The notes below the pieces were generated by a model. That model made no database searches. It was given only the letters and a program-made list of their open reading frames with translations, and was not told the origin of the DNA. The translations under genes were made by a program, and so were the position numbers. This document shows positions 5,944 through 12,523 of a stretch of DNA of 12,523 nucleotides, piece after piece. Source of the DNA: Pseudomonadota bacterium (lineage in GTDB: Bacteria; Pseudomonadota; Gammaproteobacteria; Steroidobacterales; Steroidobacteraceae). Within the stretch, counting starts at the first letter, position 1. Each line of letters begins with the position of its first letter. The DNA lies in assembly GCA_023457495.1 (NCBI GenBank), contig JAEWLQ010000086.1:1-12523 (forward strand), written 5' to 3'.

Positions 5944-6384
5944 TCATGCACGAGAGGTCAGATTGCCGATGGGCGGCACGCCTTCATCGCTGCGGCCCGC
6001 GTCGACACCACGCCGCGCCTCCGCGGCGAGACGCTCGTAAACCTCGCGAATGCGGTTGAGCTCGGCCTCGTCGAGCTCCTCCAGATCCAGCAGCACGTTG
6101 TGCGCGCCGGTGGATACGCGCAACAACTCGTCGAGTTTGATCTGCACGGCGACAGAATCACGGTTCTGCGTGCTCTGGATCAGGAACACCATCAGGAAGG
6201 TCACGATGGTCGTGCCGGTGTTGATGATGAGCTGCCAGGTGTCGCTCCAGTGGAAAATCGGCCCGGTGATCGCCCAGGTCGCAATCACCAGCGCCGCGCA
6301 GATGAACGCGGCCGGACGGCCGGCCGCGTGTGCGCTGAATTTCGTGAGACGCGTGAACCAGGAATTGGATTTCGAGGGGCTCAT
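5944..6384 (-). CDS. Low-affinity iron permease-family membrane protein
   Basis: This 146-residue protein matches the bacterial low-affinity iron permease family (PF04120 type). The family hallmarks are FSAHAAGRPAAF (16-27), the GPIFHWSDTWQLIINT stretch (41-56), TTIVTFLMVFLIQSTQNRD (58-76) and KLDELLR (83-89). Two membrane helices are predicted, about 24-44 and 50-70, joined by the WSDTW turn, then a charged C-terminal helix LEELDEAELNRIREVYERL (101-119). The family is named from similarity to a yeast Fe transporter, but these two-helix bacterial proteins are short, and transport activity is inferred rather than shown. GAGG (minus strand, 6393-6390) lies five bases before the ATG, which supports the start. 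It sits 99 bases downstream of the autotransporter gene on the same strand; no terminator or clear promoter is visible in the gap. Confidence 0.85.
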   Translation of the reverse strand: MSPSKSNSWFTRLTKFSAHAAGRPAAFICAALVIATWAITGPIFHWSDTWQLIINTGTTIVTFLMVFLIQSTQNRDSVAVQIKLDELLRVSTGAHNVLLDLEELDEAELNRIREVYERLAAEARRGVDAGRSDEGVPPIGNLTSRA

Positions 6385-6483
6385 GGGAACCTCGCAGGGC
6401 TTGCGCTGGCATCCATATGCGCGCGCGCTCTTACCTGCGCCTGTCCGTATCGCCCGCCGGTCCGTGTCAGCCGTCCCCTATTC

Positions 6484-7310
6484 TCACTTGATCGGCATCG
6501 TGAACCGCAAACTACCGGCACCGCCCTCGCGGATATCCGATTCCCGCCGCGAATAGGAAAAGCCGGTCATGAATCCGCCCGGTGTCTCGTACTGCAGGCC
6601 CACTTCACCGATGAAATGCGTGCGGTCGAGATCGGAACCGAACCGTGCGGGATCCGCGTGTTCCGGGCCGCCCTCGAGCCCCGCCCGAACCTTGGTGCTC
6701 ATGCCGGACAGATAGTGCAACGCGCCCACGCGGATGAACGTGCGCAACCGCGCGCCGCTGCCGAAGTTCGCATCGTGGCGCATCGCCAGCGCGGGCTCCG
6801 CCCAAAGATGGGTCTCGGAGCCGCCCGCGATGATGGCGTTCTGCGCTTCCGCGCCCACCTCGCTCATGCCCGAATAGCTCAGCAAGGAAGACCCGAGGCT
6901 GAAGCTGGGCTCGAGCGTGAGGCCGCCGGCCGTCGCGCTGTAGGTGTAGTCGAACACGCTGCCAAGGAAGAGCACATCGCGCTCGCCCCGCGCTTCATAC
7001 AGCTCCGTCACGCCGATCGTGCGATTGACCGCCTGCGCGTTGTTGCCGACCGCGAGCGTGCTGCCCACCGAGTGCGCGCCGAAGTCGCGGCGCAGGCTCG
7101 AGCCGAGCTGGAAGAACTTGCTCTCCGCCTTCCACAGTCCGTCGAATCCGGCCGCCTGGTGATGCTCGAAATCCAGGCCGAACCCGAGGGACCAGCCGTT
7201 GTCGCGTGGCAAGTGGATGCCCTGCGAGATGCTGTAACCATCGTCGCGCGCGGCCGGGAATCCCGCGCGGGTGTCGCGCGTGGAGGGCGTGTCGTCATAG
7301 CGGATCCAGT
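6484..7310 (-). other. Autotransporter C-terminal beta-barrel domain
   Basis: The last roughly 275 residues of the giant protein form the translocator. Amphipathic strands repeat with barrel spacing, for example WSLGFGLDFEHHQ, KFFQLGSSLRRDFG, SVGSTLAVGNN, DVLFLGSVFDYTYSA, LTLEPSFSLGSSLLSYSG, HLWAEPALAMRHDAN, RLRTFIRVGALHYLSG, THFIGEVGLQYETPGG and FMTGFSYSRRESD. This matches the PF03797-type 12-strand barrel. The linker helix just upstream would sit in the pore. The final strand ends GSLRFTMPIK, with phenylalanine sixth from the end and a terminal lysine. Confidence 0.85.
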
Positions 7311-10300
7311 AGCAGTTCGCGTCATCGTCGTCCGCGCCGATGCTCGTGGTGCCGCAGTTCTGCAGGTTGCGCGCGAATCGCTGCACGCCGCTCAACGCGA
7401 CGGCCTGTTGTTCGGCGTAGAACTCGGAGCCGAGCTGCGTGAGCATGAAGGCGTACTGCTCGAGGTCGTCCTCGAGGACGGCGGCCGTCACGACATCGCC
7501 CAACCCGTTCGGAACGTTCAGGAGCTGCGCGCGATTCAGGTAGTCGCCCATCTGCACGCGATTGCCGAGCAGGCCCGCGGCCGAGAAATCCACGTCGGTC
7601 TCCACGCCCATCATGTGCGGGTTGTATTCGACCAGTCGGTAGTTCACGACCACCGAGGGCGCGGTGTTGAGTGTCACGCCCGTGTTGGTCACACCGCCAC
7701 TCGCCGTGTACACGGCGTTGAAGGTCACGCCCGACTGGATGCGGTCGACGTTGAACAGCGAGAAGTTGAGCGCGCCGCCCACCTCCGCCGTGCCGCTCGC
7801 CATCACCCGGTCGTTGTCGCGTGCCGCGTAGTCGACCTCGATGTTCGAAACACCACTCGCCGATTGGCGGAAGCTGCCATCGAGCGCGGTGCGCACCGCG
7901 AGGCCATCGGCGCCGGGGGCGATGAGGCCGTCGTTGACCAGCAGGTTCGCCGCGCCGCCGAGATTGAGCGTCGTGCCCGAATACAAGGCGCCGTCCACGT
8001 TGTTGGCGAAGCCGTTCGCGCCGCCGGCCAGGTCGATATTGCCCATCACCGTGCCGTGGTTGTCGACGAAGTCGCCGCCCGCGCCGCCGCGGAACGCGAA
8101 GCCGAGCGGGCCCGACAACGTGCGCACCGCGCCGAAGTTCGTGAATTGGTTCGCCGCGCCGCCGTCGTAGTACACGGCCACGCCGTCTTCGCCGCCCACC
8201 AGCAAACTACCCGCGGAGAGCGTCGCCGTGATGTCGCCGCCGAGTCCGGCCGCGTCCGTGCTCTGCGCGAACAGTGCGACACTGCCCTCGCCCAGCGCGC
8301 CGATGTCGCCGTTGAGCATGAGGCCGATCGTGCCCGCGGCGCCCGCGCCGCCGGCGCTGCCCGCGAAGCCGCCGTCGACGAATCCGCCGCCACCGGCCAC
8401 GCTTTGCGCGAACAAGCCGTAGCTGTGGTCGCCGAGCGCGGCGATCGTGCCGTTCTGCGTGAAGTCGATCGCGCCGCCGTTGCCCGTGTTGTCCGCCGAC
8501 AGCGAAACCATCGCAGCCGCCGCATCGGTGAACACCGCGCTGCCACCGCCGCCGATCGACTGCAGGAACACGCCATGCGAACGCAGTCCGTTCGTGAGCA
8601 CGTCGCCGGTGTTCATGACCTCGAGATCGCCGCCATGTCCGCTCGCACCGTTGGAGCCGCCGAGCGCCACCGACAATCCTTCGACGCCAGTGACATTGGC
8701 GACACCGCCGCCCGCGCCGACGCTCTGGAAGATCATGCCGACGGCATTGTTGCCCACCGTGCGCACGTCGCCATCGAGGCCGAGGCTCACGTTGCCACCG
8801 CCGATGCCGCTGCCGCCGTTGCTGCCGAAGGACAGCTGCGGCGCCAGCACCACGCTGGCGATTCGCAGGTTGTTGCCGTGCGCGGTGCCGTCGTCGTGCT
8901 TGCGGATGACCGGCGCGCGCAGTCCGGCCGCCGCAGTACCGCCATCGTTGCGGACGCTCAAACTACCGCCGCCGCCGCCGACGCTCTGGAACACGCCGCC
9001 GTGCGCGGAATCGCCGCGCGTCGAGACCGAGCCGGTCTGCGTGTGCTCGATATCGCCGCCGGCTTCGGTATCGCCGTTCTCGCCGCCCAGCGTGATCGAG
9101 GCCGCGCGGATCGAATCGTGACTGGAGGAGAGATCCAGGTTCGCGCGCCCACCACCGCCGCCGATCGACTGCACCAGGGCGCCGGGCGTGTTGTCGCCCT
9201 CGGTGATGAGGTCGCCGTCGTGCGTGGATTGAATGTCGCCGCCGCGGTTGTTGGTGCCGTCGACGCCGCCGAGGCGGCCATCGATCGTCACGTCATCCGC
9301 AGCTCCGGCGGAATCGACGAGACCCAGCGACAGATCGTACGTGCCGCCGCCGCCGCCCACGGCCTGCACCGCATTCGCGGCGCCGTTGTTGCCGGCGACA
9401 CCGAATGTGCCGGTGTAGTTGAGCGTGACGCGGCCGGCATTCGAGTTCGACTGACCCTCGCCGCCGCCGCGGAACAGGATGACCGGATCGAGCGCGGGCG
9501 GTGAGCCCGTGGGCTCGCCCGGCAGCGACGCGCCGCCCGGGAACGTGGACACGCCCGAGAAATCGAGCGCGATGTGGCCGCCGCCGCCATTGATGCTTTC
9601 GGCGATCACGGCCTGCGAGTGTTCGCCCAGCACGGTGATGTCGCCGGAGTGATTGACCGTGACCTGGCCGCCGAGGCCGCCCTCGCCGCCACGGCCGCCG
9701 AACAACGCCGACAACGTGCCCGCGATCGCCGTGTCCGTCGCATTGGTCGCAAGACCGATGCCGATGCCGGCGTTGCCGCCGCCGCCGCCGATCGACTGCG
9801 CGAGGATGCCGTGCGAATACGCGCCACGCGTCAGGATGTCGCCGCTGTTGTTCACGGTGACGTCGCCGGCATCCGCGCCGGTGCCGCCCGAGCCACCGAG
9901 CGCGATCAACGGCGTTCCCGAGGTGCCGCCGCTCGCGAGCACTGCGTTCGCCGCGAGCACGAGGCCGCCGTTGCCGCCGCCACCGCCGATGGATTGCGCG
10001 TACACGCCATGCGAATTCGCGTTGCGGGTCTCGATGCTTTCGGCGTTCGTGACGGTCACGTCGCCACCCGTGGCGCCGCTGCCGCCGTCGCCACCGATAT
10101 TCAGCCCGACGAACGTCGTGTAACCGTGTGTGCCCGTGCCGATGTTGGCCGAGAGCACCGAACTACCGTTGCCGCCGCCGCCGCCGAGACTCTGCGCGAA
10201 GATGCCGTGCGCGTCGCGGCCCTCGGTGAGGATCTCGCCACCGGCGTCCGCGCCCGCGGCGCGCCGGTTGGTGACGCTCACGTCGCCGCTCGCGGCGCCG

Positions 10301-12523
10301 TCGCCGCCCGAGCCGCCGAGCCGCACGCCGATGCGCGTGGATTGCTGGCTGTTGCCGGTGACCGAGACGCCGAATTCCGCGATCAGGCCGGCATCGCCGC
10401 CCTTGCCGCCGATGCTCTGCGCGCGCACGCCCACCGACTCGTCACCGAGCGTATGGATGACGCCTTCGTTGAGCACCGTGACCGCGCCGCCCGTGCCGCC
10501 GATGCCACCGTCGCCGCCGACCTGCAGGTTGAAATTGCGGTTGGTCTCGCCGGTCGTCAGGGCCGTACTGAGCAGCATGCTGCCCTCGCCACCGCCGCCA
10601 CCGATCGACTGCGCATTGATGCCGAAGGAACGCCGGCCGAGAGTCAGGATCTCGCCGCGGTTCTCGACGTCGACCGCCCGCGCGAACGAGCCCTCTCCGC
10701 CGGAACCGCCGAGCGACATCGAGGCCGTGTTGCCGCCCGTGCCGCCCAGCACCTCGATATTCACGATCGCGACGTAGCCGCCGACGCCGCCGCCGCCGCC
10801 GATCGATTGCGCGAAGATTCCGTGCGCGTCGTCGCCACGCGTGATCAATACGCCATCGTTTTCGACGTCGACTTCTCCGCCCGTGCCGCCGACGCCGCCG
10901 TCGCCACCGACACTGACCGCGACCTGGTTGTTGGCCTCGAGGACGCCATGCCGGAACGCCGAGCCGCCCTTGCCGCCGCCGCCGCCCACGCTCTGCGCGT
11001 GGATCGCATGTGATTGCGCGCCCTGCGTTTCGATGCCGCCCGCGGTGCGCACGTCCACACGGTTCGCGCTGCCGCCGAGGCCGCCCGTGTGGCCAACTTC
11101 CAGGGAGGCGCTCCAGTCCTGGCCCTCGCCGCCGCCACCGTCGCCGGACAGCTCCACCGAACTCGAGCTGCTTTCGCCACCGCCATTGCCGACGCTCTGC
11201 GCCTGCACGCCGACCGAGCGGTCGCCGCGCGTCGTCAGGATGCCGCTGGCCGTGACCGCGACCGTTCCACCGGTTCCACCAGTCCCGCCCTCGCGGCCCA
11301 TCGTCACGTCGAGCCCTTCCGAGGCGAACGGGCTGGAGACGAAGTCGAAACCCGCATCGCCGCCGCCGCCGCCGACCGACTGCGCGTAGATCGCCGCGGA
11401 ATCGTCGCCGAGCGTGGAGATGTCACCGGCGTGCGTGACCGTGACGGCTTTGGCGTTGCCGCCGTCGCCGGTCGCGCCGCCGATGCCGAGGTTGAATGCC
11501 GTCGCGTCGCGGTTGAGGCCGAGACCGATGTTGTAGGTCGCCTTGCCACCGCCGCCGCCGATGCTTTGCGCGACGATGCCGTCGCTGCGGCCGCCGCGCG
11601 TGTGGATGTCACCCACGTGCGTGACCGTGACCGTATCGCCGTCGCCCGCCGTCCCGCCGCCGCCGCCGATCGCGAACATCATTGCGGCAGCATTGGAGTT
11701 GCGGCGAACGTCGCTCAGGCTGAACGCGAAGTTCATGCCCGCGTCACCGCCACCGCCGCCGATGGACTGCGCGAGGATGCCGACGGCGCCGCTGCCGTAG
11801 GTGTCGATGGTGCTGACGTCACCCGTGAACGGATTGAGTCCACGCAGCAGCGTCACGCTGCCGGCGTTGCCGCCGCCGGCGCCCGTGCCGCCGACGCCGC
11901 CGGCCAGCGTGTCGCCGTGGGGCGCGATCACGCCGCTGACGTTCATGCCGCCCACGCCGCCACCGCCGCCGATGCTCTGCGCGATGATGCCGGTGGTCCG
12001 CTGGCGCGCCGCCACGATCTCCTTGCCGCGTTCGTCGAAGGGCTGGTTGCTCTGCACGTATTCGATGCCGCGCGCGCTGATGTTGCCGTCGCTGGTGACA
12101 TTCACGGCCTGCGCATCCGCGCCCGTGCCGCCGTCGCCACCGATGCCGATGCTGGCCGCGAGATCGCGGCCGAGCGCCAGATTGCCGGAGACGTTGAGCG
12201 CGCCCGCGCCACCGCCGCCGCCGATGCTCTGCGCGAGCACGCCGATGGAATTCACGCCGTCGACGTTGATGTCGCCGCGCTGCGTCGCCGTAACGGTGTT
12301 CGCCGCGTTGCCGGCGCCGCCCGCGCCGCCGAGTCCGAAGACCAGCGACGGCGTGGACGTGTCGCGGCTGCCCTGGATACCGCCCGAGACATTGATGCCA
12401 CCCGAGCCGCCGCCGCCGCCGACCGATTGGGCGAGGAAGCCGATCGCTTCGCTGCCGCGCGCCGTGATGTCGGAGTTCACCGTCGCGTTGACGATGTTGC
12501 CCGTGCCGCCCGCGCCGCCGAAG
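6484..12523 (-). CDS. Giant glycine-rich repeat autotransporter adhesin-like protein (5' partial)
   Basis: The frame is open to the window edge. A GTG at 12480 is only an internal valine, because FGGAGGTGNIVNATV precedes it in frame and fits the repeat pattern. At least 2012 residues are visible; the signal peptide and N-terminus are missing. From N to C the protein shows about 22 glycine-rich repeats (minus strand about 12434 to 8255), a non-repeated strand-rich part (about 8250-7500), a helical linker around LEDDLEQYAFMLTQLGSEF, and a C-terminal barrel. This is type Va secretion: the barrel inserts in the outer membrane and the passenger is exposed outside. Function is probably adhesion, aggregation or matrix, inferred from the architecture. 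Only two cysteines are present, spaced by 13 residues (codons at 7354-7356 and 7312-7314), just before the barrel. The C-terminus ends in LRFTMPIK rather than the usual aromatic residue. Confidence 0.92.
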   Translation of the reverse strand, partial: FGGAGGTGNIVNATVNSDITARGSEAIGFLAQSVGGGGGSGGINVSGGIQGSRDTSTPSLVFGLGGAGGAGNAANTVTATQRGDINVDGVNSIGVLAQSIGGGGGAGALNVSGNLALGRDLAASIGIGGDGGTGADAQAVNVTSDGNISARGIEYVQSNQPFDERGKEIVAARQRTTGIIAQSIGGGGGVGGMNVSGVIAPHGDTLAGGVGGTGAGGGNAGSVTLLRGLNPFTGDVSTIDTYGSGAVGILAQSIGGGGGDAGMNFAFSLSDVRRNSNAAAMMFAIGGGGGTAGDGDTVTVTHVGDIHTRGGRSDGIVAQSIGGGGGKATYNIGLGLNRDATAFNLGIGGATGDGGNAKAVTVTHAGDISTLGDDSAAIYAQSVGGGGGDAGFDFVSSPFASEGLDVTMGREGGTGGTGGTVAVTASGILTTRGDRSVGVQAQSVGNGGGESSSSSVELSGDGGGGEGQDWSASLEVGHTGGLGGSANRVDVRTAGGIETQGAQSHAIHAQSVGGGGGKGGSAFRHGVLEANNQVAVSVGGDGGVGGTGGEVDVENDGVLITRGDDAHGIFAQSIGGGGGVGGYVAIVNIEVLGGTGGNTASMSLGGSGGEGSFARAVDVENRGEILTLGRRSFGINAQSIGGGGGEGSMLLSTALTTGETNRNFNLQVGGDGGIGGTGGAVTVLNEGVIHTLGDESVGVRAQSIGGKGGDAGLIAEFGVSVTGNSQQSTRIGVRLGGSGGDGAASGDVSVTNRRAAGADAGGEILTEGRDAHGIFAQSLGGGGGNGSSVLSANIGTGTHGYTTFVGLNIGGDGGSGATGGDVTVTNAESIETRNANSHGVYAQSIGGGGGNGGLVLAANAVLASGGTSGTPLIALGGSGGTGADAGDVTVNNSGDILTRGAYSHGILAQSIGGGGGNAGIGIGLATNATDTAIAGTLSALFGGRGGEGGLGGQVTVNHSGDITVLGEHSQAVIAESINGGGGHIALDFSGVSTFPGGASLPGEPTGSPPALDPVILFRGGGEGQSNSNAGRVTLNYTGTFGVAGNNGAANAVQAVGGGGGTYDLSLGLVDSAGAADDVTIDGRLGGVDGTNNRGGDIQSTHDGDLITEGDNTPGALVQSIGGGGGRANLDLSSSHDSIRAASITLGGENGDTEAGGDIEHTQTGSVSTRGDSAHGGVFQSVGGGGGSLSVRNDGGTAAAGLRAPVIRKHDDGTAHGNNLRIASVVLAPQLSFGSNGGSGIGGGNVSLGLDGDVRTVGNNAVGMIFQSVGAGGGVANVTGVEGLSVALGGSNGASGHGGDLEVMNTGDVLTNGLRSHGVFLQSIGGGGSAVFTDAAAAMVSLSADNTGNGGAIDFTQNGTIAALGDHSYGLFAQSVAGGGGFVDGGFAGSAGGAGAAGTIGLMLNGDIGALGEGSVALFAQSTDAAGLGGDITATLSAGSLLVGGEDGVAVYYDGGAANQFTNFGAVRTLSGPLGFAFRGGAGGDFVDNHGTVMGNIDLAGGANGFANNVDGALYSGTTLNLGGAANLLVNDGLIAPGADGLAVRTALDGSFRQSASGVSNIEVDYAARDNDRVMASGTAEVGGALNFSLFNVDRIQSGVTFNAVYTASGGVTNTGVTLNTAPSVVVNYRLVEYNPHMMGVETDVDFSAAGLLGNRVQMGDYLNRAQLLNVPNGLGDVVTAAVLEDDLEQYAFMLTQLGSEFYAEQQAVALSGVQRFARNLQNCGTTSIGADDDDANCYWIRYDDTPSTRDTRAGFPAARDDGYSISQGIHLPRDNGWSLGFGLDFEHHQAAGFDGLWKAESKFFQLGSSLRRDFGAHSVGSTLAVGNNAQAVNRTIGVTELYEARGERDVLFLGSVFDYTYSATAGGLTLEPSFSLGSSLLSYSGMSEVGAEAQNAIIAGGSETHLWAEPALAMRHDANFGSGARLRTFIRVGALHYLSGMSTKVRAGLEGGPEHADPARFGSDLDRTHFIGEVGLQYETPGGFMTGFSYSRRESDIREGGAGSLRFTMPIK
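8255..12434 (-). repeat. About 22 coding repeats with AQSIGGGGG core
   Basis: Each repeat follows the plan V-x-V-xxx-G-x-I-x-T-x-G-xx-S-x-G-I-x-AQSIGGGGG-xGG, then a variable segment, then GG-x-GG-x-GG. Cores lie near 12418, 12222, 11970, 11760, 11560, 11375, 11190, 10985, 10803, 10600, 10410, 10187, 9988, 9790, 9593, 9357, 9163, 8978, 8720, 8557, 8398 and 8262, estimated by eye. Spacing is mostly 185-220 bases (about 62-73 residues). Copies nearer the N-terminus keep AQS(I/V)GGGGG almost unchanged. Later copies drift to AESINGGGG, VQAVGGGGG, FQSVGAGGG and AQSTDAAG. The glycine cores appear on the plus strand as GCC-triplet runs. Confidence 0.9.

Noticed and set aside
6385..6483. A promoter for the iron permease-like gene using CTGACA and TACGGA on the minus strand.
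   Set aside because: The spacing is only 15 bases and the -10 match is weak, so I could not support it.
5917..9504. A 1195-codon open frame on the plus strand across the iron permease-like gene and the autotransporter barrel and passenger.
   Set aside because: It lies antisense to two genes with clear family matches, its translation is rich in Arg, Ala, His and Glu with no recognisable domain, and its length is explained by the scarcity of TTA, CTA and TCA codons in the real GC-rich gene.
9574..11013. A further 479-codon plus-strand open frame, plus several shorter Pro-, Ser- and Thr-rich frames over 8000-11800.
   Set aside because: They mirror the glycine-rich repeats on the other strand (GCC runs read as Pro or Ala) and carry no independent start signals or domains.
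8255..12434. Regular spacing of near-identical short sequences, which could suggest a CRISPR array or a satellite.
   Set aside because: The period is about 185-220 bases, the copies are in one continuous reading frame and encode a protein repeat, and no cas genes are present.
12480..12480. GTG at 12480 as the start of the autotransporter.
   Set aside because: The frame continues without a stop to the window edge and the upstream residues fit the repeat pattern, so this is an internal valine codon.

Overview
The window is GC-rich throughout. It encodes signal-peptide proteins, an outer-membrane barrel and a type V autotransporter, so the host is a diderm, most likely a high-GC proteobacterium. 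A gammaproteobacterium of the Steroidobacter/Xanthomonas-like kind is my best guess, but nothing here fixes the taxon. I see no rRNA, tRNA, CRISPR array or insertion sequence.

Left part (1-2593). A gene-free 326-bp leader holds REP-like short repeats and a strong sigma-70-type promoter. It is followed by a tight plus-strand operon of four genes: an ArsR-family repressor, an SRPBCC/AHSA1-like protein, a short-chain dehydrogenase-like protein that lacks the catalytic Tyr and Lys, and a glutathione S-transferase-like protein. The first two junctions are ATGA overlaps; the third gene's stop codon overlaps the fourth gene's ribosome binding site. The promoter geometry predicts that the arsR transcript starts at or within a base or two of its ATG (leaderless). 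A 26-bp palindrome covers the -10 box and the start codon, a compact design for autorepression. The operon looks like a small detoxification or modification module for an unknown organic compound.

Middle part (2591-6384). Four minus-strand genes follow, transcribed right to left: a low-affinity iron permease-like two-helix membrane protein, a periplasmic DUF4142 protein, a pyruvate oxidase/acetolactate synthase-type ThDP enzyme, and a predicted outer-membrane barrel of no family I recognise. Two initiation regions are unusual. The DUF4142 ribosome binding site lies in one arm of a perfect 9-bp inverted repeat. The ThDP-enzyme start codon lies in a 15-bp tandem repeat that creates two extra in-frame ATGs, each opening a three-codon mini-ORF just upstream of the real start.

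Right part (6484-12523). Nearly half of the window is one minus-strand gene for a giant autotransporter, open at its 5' end, with at least 2012 residues visible. Its passenger holds about 22 glycine-rich repeats of roughly 55-85 residues, each with an AQSIGGGGG-like core, followed by a linker and a C-terminal barrel. Long plus-strand open frames across this gene are antisense shadows of its biased composition.
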